Origin: JALOAT01 sp041687015
GTDB lineage: Bacteria > Pseudomonadota > Gammaproteobacteria > Thiohalomonadales > Thiohalomonadaceae
NCBI GenBank assembly: GCA_041687015.1
Contig: JAWLCT010000012.1
Span: 14,814-78,813 of the forward strand
Direction of reading: 5' to 3'
DNA length: 64,000 bases
Made by a program: the position numbers and the translations under genes. Below, one piece after another: positions 53,014-60,890 of the stretch (its first letter is position 1; every line of letters begins with the position of its first letter). The notes beneath the pieces were generated by a model. The model did not search any database. It was not told the origin of the DNA and worked only from the letters and a program-made list of their open reading frames with translations.

Positions 53014-54906
53014 ATGAGCGTGGAAGCCCAGAAAGAAACCCGAGGATTCGAAACCGAGGTGAAGCAGCTGCTTCATCTGATGATCCATTCGCTCTACTCC
53101 AACAAGGAGATCTTCCTGCGCGAGCTGGTTTCCAACGCCTCCGACGCCTGCGACAAGCTGCGCTTCGAGGCCCTGGCGGATGCCGCACTGTGGGAGTCGG
53201 ACAACGAGCTGGCTATCCGGCTGAGCTTCGACAAGGACGCACGCACCATCACCATCACCGACAACGGTGTTGGCATGAGCCGTCAGGAGGTGATCGACAA
53301 TCTCGGGACCATTGCCCGCTCCGGCACGCGCCAGTTCCTGGCCGCGCTTTCCGGCGATCAGGCCCGTGATGCCCACCTCATCGGCCAGTTCGGCGTGGGT
53401 TTCTATTCCGCGTTCATCGTCGCCGACAAGGTGACGGTGCTCACCCGTCGAGCAGGCATTGGCGCGGAACACGGCGTGCGCTGGGAATCCGATGGCAGCG
53501 GCGAATACAGCATCGAAAATGTCGAGCGTCCGGCGCGTGGCACGGAAGTGATTCTTCACCTCAAGCCGGACGAGGACGAATTCCTCGACGCCTGGCGTCT
53601 GCGTTCCATCATCCACAAGTATTCCGATCACATCCAGGTCCCCATCCGCATGCTCGAGGAGCATCCGGCGGAAGGCAAGGCGCCGGATTGGGAAACGGTC
53701 AACAAGGCCTCGGCCCTGTGGGCTCGCAGCAAGAACGAAGTCTCCGACGAGGAATATGCAGAGTTTTACAAGCACGTCGGCCATGACTTCGAGGCGCCCC
53801 TCGCCTGGACCCACAACCGCGTGGAAGGCAAGACGGAATACACCTCGTTGTTGTTCATTCCCAAGCGTGCGCCCTTCGACCTGTGGGATCGCGAGCGTCG
53901 CCGCGGGGTGAAGCTTTACGTACGCCGCGTGTTCATCATGGACGACGCGGAACAGCTCATGCCGGCCTATCTGCGCTTCGTGCGCGGTGTCATCGACTCC
54001 AACGATCTGCCGCTCAATGTCTCGCGCGAGATCCTGCAGCACAACAAGGTCATCGACACCATCCGCAACGGCTCGGTGAAGAAGGTGTTGGGCCTGCTCG
54101 AGGACATGGCGAAAAACGAGCCCGAGAAGTATGCCGAGTTCTGGAAGGAATTCGGCAAGGTGATGAAGGAAGGACCGGGCGAGGATTTCGCCAACCGCGA
54201 GCAGATCGCGCGCCTGCTGCGCTTCGCCAGCACGCGCAACGACAGCCCTGATCAGACGGTTTCGTTGGCCGATTACGTGGCGAACATGAAGGAAGGGCAG
54301 GAGAAGATCTATTACGTCACTGCCGATTCCTTTGCGGCGGCGAAACACAGCCCGCATCTGGAAATCTTCCGCAAGAAAGGCATCGAGGTGCTGCTGCTTT
54401 CCGACCGGGTGGACGAATGGCTCATGTCCAGCCTGACCGAGTTCGAGGGTAAGGAACTCCAGTCGGTGACCAAGGGTGCACTGGACCTGGGCAAGCTCGA
54501 GGACGCGACGGAAAAGCAAGCGCAGGAGAAGGCGGCCGAAGACCTGAAACCGCTGCTGGAGCGTGTGCAGAAGGTGCTTGAAGAACAGGTCAAGGAAGTA
54601 CGTGTAACCCATCGCCTCACCGACTCGCCTGCCTGCCTGGTGGCCGGTGAGCATGACATGAGTGCCAACCTGGAGCGCATCCTGAAATCCGTGGGCCAGA
54701 ACGTGGGTGGCAGCAAGCCCATCCTGGAGCTGAATCCCACCCATCCGCTGGTCACACGGCTGCGTGATGAAAGCGAGGCTCAGCGGTTCGAGGACTGGGC
54801 GAAAATCCTGTTCGATCAGGCGCTGCTCGCTGAGGGGGGCCAACTGGAGGACCCGGCCGGATTCGTGGCCCGACTCAATCAGTTGTTGCTGGAGCTCCAG
54901 CGCTGA
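53014..54906 (+). CDS. htpG: Molecular chaperone HtpG (bacterial Hsp90)
   Basis: HtpG is the ATP-dependent Hsp90 homologue of bacteria. The 630-residue protein has the N-terminal GHKL ATPase domain (LIHSLYSNKEIFLRELVSNA, with residues numbered near 20-45; ITDNGVGMSR; GQFGVGFYSAF), the middle domain with the catalytic Arg region (LPLNVSREILQHNKV near 330) and the C-terminal dimer domain. The length matches E. coli HtpG (624). Start ATG 53014 is followed by MSVEAQKETRGFETEVKQLL. The gene is divergent from pgm across a 424-bp region that contains interleaved inverted repeats, a sigma-32-like promoter and a nested repeat element, and it ends at a strong terminator. Confidence 0.97.
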   Translation: MSVEAQKETRGFETEVKQLLHLMIHSLYSNKEIFLRELVSNASDACDKLRFEALADAALWESDNELAIRLSFDKDARTITITDNGVGMSRQEVIDNLGTIARSGTRQFLAALSGDQARDAHLIGQFGVGFYSAFIVADKVTVLTRRAGIGAEHGVRWESDGSGEYSIENVERPARGTEVILHLKPDEDEFLDAWRLRSIIHKYSDHIQVPIRMLEEHPAEGKAPDWETVNKASALWARSKNEVSDEEYAEFYKHVGHDFEAPLAWTHNRVEGKTEYTSLLFIPKRAPFDLWDRERRRGVKLYVRRVFIMDDAEQLMPAYLRFVRGVIDSNDLPLNVSREILQHNKVIDTIRNGSVKKVLGLLEDMAKNEPEKYAEFWKEFGKVMKEGPGEDFANREQIARLLRFASTRNDSPDQTVSLADYVANMKEGQEKIYYVTADSFAAAKHSPHLEIFRKKGIEVLLLSDRVDEWLMSSLTEFEGKELQSVTKGALDLGKLEDATEKQAQEKAAEDLKPLLERVQKVLEEQVKEVRVTHRLTDSPACLVAGEHDMSANLERILKSVGQNVGGSKPILELNPTHPLVTRLRDESEAQRFEDWAKILFDQALLAEGGQLEDPAGFVARLNQLLLELQR

Positions 54907-54923
54907 ATCGCTGTGCCATCACC

Positions 54924-54951
54924 AAAACGGCGGCTTTCGAGCCGCCGTTTT
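54924..54951 (+). terminator. Intrinsic terminator after htpG
   Basis: A perfect 12-bp stem AAAACGGCGGCT / AGCCGCCGTTTT closed by the stable TTCG tetraloop, 17 bp after the htpG stop. Confidence 0.9.
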
Positions 54952-55053
54952 CACTTATTCCTTTCACTTAAATCGTTAGACCACAAAGGCGTTACATTCC
55001 CCGCGAATTTGTGATGTCATAGCAGGGCACGCTAGCTTGCCGGAGGTCCTGCC

Positions 55054-55566
55054 ATGGCCAACATCCTCCTCCTGGACGACGACCAGAATCATCTCAATGC
55101 CATGTGGCGGGTGTTGTGGTTGAACGGGGAGCACGAGGCGGAGCGCTTCACCAGTCCCACAGAAGCGCTGGCACGGGCACGGGAAAAGGAATTCGACCTG
55201 GTCGTTGCGGATTACCGCATGCCCGAAATGGATGGTGCGCAGTTCCTCAGCGAATTCCGTCAGCTACAGCCTCTGGCCTTCCGCATCATCCTCAGCGCCC
55301 ATGCCGATACGGAGCTGTTCCGGGCCGCGATCAATTCGGCACAGATCCATCATTTCATTCAAAAGCCCTGTGACGGATTCATTCTGATGCAGGTGGTGAG
55401 TGACGGTCTTGCCCAGGTGGGACTGAGCCGCGAAGTGGTCCGCCTGCAGGCGGAACTGGAGACCACCCGGGCGTTGCTCGACAGGCGTACCCGGATGCTG
55501 GAGGCGGTGGCCGAGCGTTGCCCGGACGTGCTGCCCTCCGACTGGGCGGAAGCGAGCGCATCCTGA
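55054..55566 (+). CDS. Single-domain response regulator with C-terminal coiled coil
   Basis: A 170-residue protein. Residues 1-120 form a receiver domain with acidic pocket LLLDDDQ (Asp8-10), phospho-acceptor Asp53 in VVADYRMPEMDG, Ser/Thr in ILSAHAD and Lys in FIQKPCDG. The remaining 50 residues are a charged helix (LQAELETTRALLDRRTRML) with no DNA-binding or enzyme domain. The receiver resembles those of RpfG-type and diguanylate-cyclase regulators, but the output part is absent, so it probably acts by protein contact. AGGTCC lies upstream of ATG 55054. No kinase is adjacent; a chemoreceptor lies downstream in the opposite direction. The 254 bp after it hold no recognised feature. Confidence 0.88.
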   Translation: MANILLLDDDQNHLNAMWRVLWLNGEHEAERFTSPTEALARAREKEFDLVVADYRMPEMDGAQFLSEFRQLQPLAFRIILSAHADTELFRAAINSAQIHHFIQKPCDGFILMQVVSDGLAQVGLSREVVRLQAELETTRALLDRRTRMLEAVAERCPDVLPSDWAEASAS

Positions 55567-55820
55567 AAAACCACTGGCGTTTTTCTCAAGCAGGCGCGGC
55601 GGCCCTGATGGATCGCCGGACAGACGTCTGTGTGATCCCCCCACCTATCCCTCGCGCGGAACGGGTGTAGCAAGCGAAGCAGCGCGGGCGCCGTCGCCGA
55701 TTTGAACGATGCCGTTCCCCCCGAGGGAAACGGGGCAGGGCGAGGGCGCGAGGCGCGCACGGGGTGCAGCGCCCTGGCGCCTCTCGCCCAATCCCAGCGG
55801 GGAGGGGCGGTCTTTTGAAC

Positions 55821-57681
55821 TTATATCCTGAACCGGCTCACCAGAACCTGGAGCTCTTCGGCCAACTGCGCCAATTGTTGGCTGGCGGAGGCCGTTTGCG
55901 AGGCGCCCTCTGCGGTTTGCTGGCCCACGTCACTGATGTTGCTGATATTGCGGTTGATCTCCTCNNNNNNNNNNNNNNNNNNNNNNNNNNNNNNNNNNNN
56001 NNNNNNNNNNNNNNNNNNNNNNNNNNNNNNNNNNNNNNNNNNNNNNNNNNNNNNNNNNNNNNNNCTGCGCCAATTGTTGGCTGGCGGAGGCCGTTTGCGA
56101 GGCGCCCTCTGCGGTTTGCTGGCCCACGTCACTGATGTTGCTGATATTGCGGTTGATCTCCTCGGCGACCGCACTTTGCTCTTCCGAAGCGCTCGCGATC
56201 TGGGTGTTCATGTCATTGATGGTTTTCACCGCGCCGACGATGGCATCCAGCGACGTACCGGTGGTCGCCGCCTGCTCGACACCGGCCTGTGCCTGCGTCC
56301 GGCTCTTTTCCATGGCTTTCACAGCGTCGCTGGTGCCGTGCTGCAGGCGCTCTATCATCGCCTGGATTTCCTGCGTGGACTGCTGGGTGCGTGAGGCCAG
56401 CGTGCGGACTTCATCGGCCACGACGGCAAATCCGCGCCCCTGCTCGCCGGCGCGTGCGGCCTCGATGGCGGCGTTCAGGGCGAGCAGATTGGTCTGTTCC
56501 GCAATACCGCGGATGACGTCGAGGACTGTGCCAATGCTTTCGCTCTCGTTCTCTAGGGTGCGAATGACTTCGGCGGCCTGTTCCACTTCGCGCGCCAGAC
56601 CGTCGATGACCTCGAGGGTTTGGGCGACCACGCGTTTGCCTTTCTGGGCCTCATCCTCGGCGGCATGAGCGGCCTGCGCCGCCTGATTGGCGCTGCGTGC
56701 CACTTCATGCACGGTGGCGTTCATTTCGTTCATGGCGGTGGCGACCTGATCGGTCTCCGACTGCTGCCGGCCGATACCGTCGCTGGTTTCTTTGGTGATG
56801 GTGGAGGTCTCCTCCGCGGCCGATGCCAGTTGCGCGGTTGCGCTGGCGAGCTGATGAATGGTCTGGCTGAAGCTCTCGGCCATCCGGTTGAAGCCGGCTG
56901 CGATGTGACCGAGTTCGTCCTTGCCCTGGTAGCTGATCCGGGTGGCGAGTTCACCGTCGGCAAACCGGGTGGTCGCCTGATCGATTTCCCCGACGGCGCG
57001 CGCGATGCCCCGTATGGTTGCCAGGGCAAGCAGCGCATTGGCGCCGATGCCCACGACGAGCAGGACAATGGAGAGGGTGCGCAGGGTCTCGTTCTCGCTG
57101 ACCGCATGCCCGTAGGCTTCCCGGGCATCCTCCAACTGAGATTCGATGATCGCCTGGGCCGCAGCGCTGGCCGGGGCGTAAATGGGGTTGATTTTCTCCA
57201 GTACCACCCGGTTCGCTTCCGTGTAGCGCCCGGCCTGGAGCAACTGCACCGCAGGCTGAATCCCCTCACGTACATAGGCGTCCAGCATCTTGGCGAACTC
57301 GGCCGCCTGTGTTTTCGCGGCTGCGTCCTCAGCCGGTATCGCCTGGGTGTAGTTTTTCCAGCTTGCCTGCGCCTCGCTGATGGCATTCGCCACGGTGTCG
57401 GTATGCATGGACAGCGGGTGGTCGTGCATGGCTGCGAATGCAGAAACCGGATCGTGCTGCAGGCTGAGCAACACCTGGGTGCGCGCTGCCTGCATGTTTT
57501 CGAGTACGTGGCTCAGTTCGCTGGTGGGGACCAGTCGCTGCTCATAGAGCCATACCAGATGTTCTTCAGCTTCGCCCATGGCACGGATGCCGAAGGCGCT
57601 GATGACGATCAGGAGCACGCCGAACGCCGTCGTGAGTAGAACGAGCCGGAATTTCAGGCTGAGATGGTTGAGCAGATTCAC
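55821..57681 (-). CDS. Methyl-accepting chemotaxis protein, split by an assembly gap
   Basis: Collapsing the 99-bp duplicate and 100 Ns (199 bases) gives an unbroken 553-residue chemoreceptor. GTG 57681 (MNLLNHLSLKF) is chosen over ATG 57706-57708 because AAGGGG lies at a normal distance and a sigma-28-like promoter upstream then leaves a leader of about 30 bases. A TM helix (about 13-33) is followed by a four-helix-bundle type periplasmic domain (about 34-190, no haem motif) and a second TM at about 195-215. HAMP and MCP signalling domains follow, with tip sequence EQTNLLALNAAIEAARAGEQ. The end reads LAEELQVLVSRFRI. As written, the frame changes across the gap, so automatic tools will report two broken pieces. 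Confidence 0.88.
55965..56064. other. Assembly gap of 100 N between 99-bp duplicated flanks
   Basis: Bases 55866-55964 are identical to 56065-56163. The gap interrupts the conserved end of the MCP signalling domain, a sequence shared with other chemoreceptor genes of the genome, which would cause an assembly break. The true sequence is most likely continuous with one copy of the 99-bp segment. Confidence 0.9.
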
Positions 57682-57720
57682 GGTTGCAGCCCCTTCGGAG
57701 TAAGGCATGGGATGGCCCCT

Positions 57721-57748
57721 TTAACGGCAGATGGCGGCCAATTCTTTA
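57721..57748 (-). promoter_or_regulatory. Sigma-28-like promoter for the second chemoreceptor
   Basis: Read on the minus strand: TAAAGAAT (from 57748), then GCCGTTAA ending at 57721, with TAAA-N16-GCCG spacing, one base longer than ideal. The -10 differs from GCCGATAA at one position. Its place 40 bp before the GTG start supports it. Confidence 0.5.
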
Positions 57749-57828
57749 GCCAGCCCGGACACCAAAAAAGCCTTGGTGTTCGGGCGGCATGGGCCATAAT
57801 ACGATGCTGTTTCGGGACAAAGGCTTCC

Positions 57829-58035
57829 ATGGTCAACAAAATTTATAGAGGATGGGGTACCTGCCTCGATTGTGGTTACGAGGGCATGCTCGAGTACGTG
57901 CATGTGGAAGGGGAGAGCTACTCGGATCCCGACGCGCTCGGCATGGTGATGGCGTTGCGCTGCCCCGCTTGTGAGAGTCATGACCATGCGCTGCTGACCA
58001 TCGAATACTATCGGGAACTGCTCGCCGGGGAATGA
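57829..58035 (+). CDS. Small zinc-ribbon-like protein
   Basis: A 68-residue protein from ATG 57829. It has two CxxC pairs, Cys12/Cys15 (WGTCLDCGYEG) and Cys45/Cys48 (LRCPACES), the pattern of a rubredoxin-like or zinc-ribbon knuckle. Between them lies an acidic stretch (HVEGESYSDPDA). No transmembrane segment is present. It overlaps hslR by four bases (ATGA), so the two are translationally coupled; a role in ribosome rescue or heat-shock RNA handling is possible but only by association. I do not recognise a named family. Confidence 0.8.
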   Translation: MVNKIYRGWGTCLDCGYEGMLEYVHVEGESYSDPDALGMVMALRCPACESHDHALLTIEYYRELLAGE

Positions 58036-58418
58036 ACGACAAGGTACGGCTGGACAAGTGGCTGTGGGCCGCGCGCTTTTTCAAGACCCGCGCACTGGCC
58101 ACGGAGGCGGTGAACGGCGGGCATGTTGAGGTGGCGGGCGCCCGGGTCAAGCCGGCGCGACCGGTGAAGATCGGCGACGAAATCACCATCCGCAAGGGCA
58201 CCCAGGCATTCATCGTCCACGTGCGTGCGCTGTCGGAACGGCGCGGCTCGGCCAGTGTGGCCCAGCAACTGTATGAAGAAACGGAGGAAAGCCGACGCAA
58301 GCGGGAGGCCGCCGCAGAGCAACATCGTTTCGCGGCACTGCTGTCGCCGGCGCCGGGGCGCCGTCCCGACAAGCGCGACCGACGCCGCCTCATGCGCTTC
58401 CATCGCGGCGACGATTAG
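58032..58418 (+). CDS. hslR: Ribosome-associated heat shock protein Hsp15
   Basis: Hsp15 binds 50S subunits that carry a trapped nascent chain after abortive translation and helps recycle them. The 128-residue basic protein has an S4 RNA-binding domain at residues about 5-65 (VRLDKWLWAARFFKTRALAT, VNGGHVEV) and a basic C-terminal tail (GRRPDKRDRRRLMRFHR), as in E. coli HslR (133 residues). The start ATG lies in the stop of the zinc-ribbon gene. A sigma-32 promoter was not evident upstream. Confidence 0.94.
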   Translation: MNDKVRLDKWLWAARFFKTRALATEAVNGGHVEVAGARVKPARPVKIGDEITIRKGTQAFIVHVRALSERRGSASVAQQLYEETEESRRKREAAAEQHRFAALLSPAPGRRPDKRDRRRLMRFHRGDD

Positions 58419-58506
58419 CCCCGGCTTTCGACCGGCAACACAAGTACGCTAAGGTTTATGCAAACAACGGTCGCCGCGGTGGCCGTTTTATCCATAGGAG
58501 AGAAGC

Positions 58507-58878
58507 ATGGCGACTGTAGAACTCACGCGTGACAATTTCGAAGAAATCGTAACCAAGAACCCCTTCGTGGTTGTCGATTTCTGGGCACCCTGGTGCGGTC
58601 CTTGCCGCTCCTTCGCTCCCGTCTATGAGGCTTCCTCCGAGAAGTACCCCGACATCGTGTTTGCCAAGGTGAACACCGAAGAGCAGCAGGAACTTGCCGG
58701 CCATTTCAACATCCGCTCCATCCCCACGCTCATGCTGTTCCGCGAACAGGTGATCCTGTACTCGCAGCCCGGCGCCCTGCCTGCGAACCAGTTCGAGGAC
58801 CTCATCGAGAAGGCCAAGGAGCTGGACATGGCGGAAGTGCACCGCCAGATCGCAGAAGAGCAGCAGAACAAAGGCTGA
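58507..58878 (+). CDS. Thioredoxin family protein
   Basis: A 123-residue cytoplasmic thioredoxin with active site Cys30-Gly-Pro-Cys33 in FWAPWCGPCRSF, cis-proline in IRSIPTLMLF near residue 75, and a C-terminal helix extended by about 15 Glu/Gln-rich residues compared with E. coli TrxA (109). No N-terminal zinc fingers, so it is not TrxC. The start ATG 58507 has TAGGAGAGAAGC before it. It may serve Bcp-type peroxiredoxins and other reductases. The Nudix gene follows on the same strand 47 bp later. Confidence 0.92.
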   Translation: MATVELTRDNFEEIVTKNPFVVVDFWAPWCGPCRSFAPVYEASSEKYPDIVFAKVNTEEQQELAGHFNIRSIPTLMLFREQVILYSQPGALPANQFEDLIEKAKELDMAEVHRQIAEEQQNKG

Positions 58879-58925
58879 AACGTCGCCGTGGCATGTGACG
58901 CGTAATCCGTTACGCGTCACGCGCC

Positions 58926-59381
58926 ATGCATCACGTTCAACGCATGTCCCGTCCCGTCACACCGCCCGTTGCTGCCGATGCCATCATCGAACTCGTTGAT
59001 CGGCCCGGTCGGCCCATCGTGCTCATCGAGCGCAAGTACCCGCCACCGGGCTACGCCATCCCAGGCGGCTTCATGGATGTCGGCGAGACCGTGGAGCAGG
59101 CGGCGGTACGCGAGGCGCTGGAAGAAACGGGGCTGCACGTGCGCCTCACCGCCCTGCTGGGCGTCTATTCCGACCCGGCACGGGACCCGCGCGGCCAGAC
59201 CGTGAGCGTGGTGTACGTGGCCGAGGCCGAGGGCGAACCCGAGGCGCGTGACGACGCCCGGGCGCTGGACATCTATCACCCGGATGCACTGCCGGCACCG
59301 CTCGCCTTCGACCACGCCCGCATCCTGGCCGATTACCGCCGCTGGCGGGAAAGCGGACGGTTGCCGGGGCTGCCTGTTTAG
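58926..59381 (+). CDS. Nudix hydrolase
   Basis: A 151-residue hydrolase of nucleoside-diphosphate derivatives. The Nudix box GGFMDVGETVEQAAVREALE, continuing ETGL, lies at about residues 50-72 and matches GX5EX7REUXEEXGU. The N-terminal segment DAIIELVDRPGRPIVLIERK and the substrate YxxPGYAIPGG site precede it. The subgroup resembles small ADP-ribose or NADH pyrophosphatase-like enzymes, but specificity cannot be assigned. The start may be ATG 58926 or the in-frame ATG 58944 (MSRPVTPPV); neither has a clear ribosome binding site. Confidence 0.9.
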   Translation: MHHVQRMSRPVTPPVAADAIIELVDRPGRPIVLIERKYPPPGYAIPGGFMDVGETVEQAAVREALEETGLHVRLTALLGVYSDPARDPRGQTVSVVYVAEAEGEPEARDDARALDIYHPDALPAPLAFDHARILADYRRWRESGRLPGLPV

Positions 59382-59397
59382 ATTCGTCACAGCGCCG

Positions 59398-59594
59398 GGG
59401 GCGCGGAGGCGCGGAGGATCCTGAGGGGGCGTTGTTCGGGTCGTCTGCACTGCCGCGCTTCGATTCAAGCCGATCCCTAAGCGATCTTTCCTCCTGTAAG
59501 AGCGGCCTCAGGCCGCGAGTCTTCGGTTTTCGTCGGTTGATTCCTGTTTGCGCTTGAGGGGCGCTCGGCGGGTTTTCTCCGCGCCCTCCGCGTT
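59398..59594. repeat. GCGGAGG-type inverted repeat with one REP-like core
   Basis: Left arm 59398-59417 (GGGGCGCGGAGGCGCGGAGG) and right arm 59574-59594 (TCTCCGCGCCCTCCGCGTTA). One REP-like unit at 59494-59518 (CTGTAAGAGCGGCCTCAGGC, CGCGA) lies inside, with no opposite partner. The element covers most of the 338-bp gap between the Nudix gene and the MoxR gene; the last 120 bp before MoxR include TTCAGTAAATCCGACG and an AT-rich TACTGATAAAGTATTT, a plausible promoter region. Confidence 0.7.
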
Positions 59595-59719
59595 ACCCCC
59601 TTACCCCCCCCCGAATGGTCAGGTTCAGTAAATCCGACGATACTGATAAAGTATTTGGCGAGTTACGCTTCATGAGGCCGGGGTGGTCCCGGTCGTGATG
59701 AAAGATTCGGGGAGAGGCA

Positions 59720-60763
59720 ATGCGGCCGGCACACATCAGCCAGGTTCTGGAACGCGAATTCACCAGCACACGCGAGGGCCATCACACGCCCGTGATGCTG
59801 TGGGGGCCGCCGGGCGTCGGCAAGTCTCAGCTGGTGGGGCAGGTGGGTCAGCGCCACGGTGTGCCGGTGATCGACATCCGGCTTTCACAGATGGAGCCGT
59901 CCGACCTGCGCGGTATCCCGTTCCGGTTGGACGATCATGTGGAATGGGCCGTGCCGGCCATGTTGCCCGATGCGCGTCGCCACGGCCCCGAAGGCATTTT
60001 GTTCCTGGACGAAATCACCTCGGCCCCGCCCAGTGTGTCGGCGGCCGCCTACCAGCTCATCCTCGACCGGCGCCTGGGCGAATACCGCGTGCCGGAGGGC
60101 TGGGCCATCTTCGCGGCGGGCAACCGTCAGGGTGACCGCGGCGTGACCTACGCGATGCCGGCGCCGCTGGCCAACCGTTTTGCTCATTTCGAGGTGGAGA
60201 CCCACCTGGACGACTGGGTGGCCTGGGCCTATGAGGCGGGAATCGACGAGCGGGTGATCGCCTTCCTGCGCTTCCGTCCCGAACTGCTGTTCGATTTCGA
60301 CCCGGCGCACAATCCCACCGCCTTCCCGTCGCCCCGCTCCTGGGAATTCGCTCACCGCGCCTTGCAGAAATTCGGCGACAGCCCTGACCTGTTGCTCTCC
60401 TCGCTGCAGGCCTGCGTGGGCCCGGCCGCCGGCATCGAGCTCGACGCCTTCGTGCGCCACCTGGACAAGCTCCCGGACATCGACGCCATTCTCAAGGGCG
60501 AACCGGTGACCATTCCCCGCGAAGTGGACCTGCAGTACGCCGTGGCCGCTGCCCTGGTGGGGCGCGCCATCCGCGCGCGGGGCACGGCCGACGCCAAGGC
60601 CGTCTACGGTGCAATCCTCGACTTCGCCGGCCGTTTCCCCGAACGGGAAATGGGTGTGATGCTGGTGTCCGACATGCACCGCGCCATCGGCCAACCCATC
60701 TTCAGCGTCCCCGAGTTCTCGCCTTGGGCGAAGGCGGTCGCCGACGTGATGTTGTACGCGTAG
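59720..60763 (+). CDS. MoxR-family AAA+ ATPase
   Basis: A 347-residue ATPase from ATG 59720 (GGGGAGAGG upstream). Walker A is GPPGVGKSQ (residues 29-37), Walker B is LFLDEITSAP near residue 96, and the sensor and arginine-finger region follows (IFAAGNRQGD, PLANRFAHFEV). MoxR ATPases act as chaperones that insert cofactors or assemble protein complexes, usually with a VWA-domain partner that is encoded next door, as here (60889). The C-terminal helical lid region (FLRFRPELLFDFDP) is typical of this subgroup. The next gene starts 125 bp later with a repeat element between. Confidence 0.92.
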   Translation: MRPAHISQVLEREFTSTREGHHTPVMLWGPPGVGKSQLVGQVGQRHGVPVIDIRLSQMEPSDLRGIPFRLDDHVEWAVPAMLPDARRHGPEGILFLDEITSAPPSVSAAAYQLILDRRLGEYRVPEGWAIFAAGNRQGDRGVTYAMPAPLANRFAHFEVETHLDDWVAWAYEAGIDERVIAFLRFRPELLFDFDPAHNPTAFPSPRSWEFAHRALQKFGDSPDLLLSSLQACVGPAAGIELDAFVRHLDKLPDIDAILKGEPVTIPREVDLQYAVAAALVGRAIRARGTADAKAVYGAILDFAGRFPEREMGVMLVSDMHRAIGQPIFSVPEFSPWAKAVADVMLYA

Positions 60764-60770
60764 ACATCGA

Positions 60771-60890
60771 ACAACGCGGAGGACGCGGAGGTACAGGGAA
60801 CGCTGAGAGACACAAGCGTGTTTACGCCGGGAAACAAGCCTATGCGCCGCCATCTTGTGATCCTCCGCAATCTCTGTGCCTCCGCGTTAT
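60771..60890. repeat. GCGGAGG-type inverted repeat between the MoxR and VWA genes
   Basis: Left arm 60771-60792 (ACAACGCGGAGGACGCGGAG, GT) and right arm 60857-60890 (GATCCTCCGCAATCTCTGTG, CCTCCGCGTTAT). The right arm ends at the ATG at 60889 and may set the start codon of the VWA gene. The centre contains an ACGCTGAGAGACACAAG segment with no recognised function. Confidence 0.65.

Noticed and set aside
52963..54843. 626-aa open frame on minus opposite htpG
   Set aside because: Shadow frame of an unmistakable Hsp90 gene.
58450..58476. TAAGGTTT before the thioredoxin gene as a sigma-28 promoter
   Set aside because: No GCCGATAA-like box follows at 11 bases; only GGTCGCCG is there.
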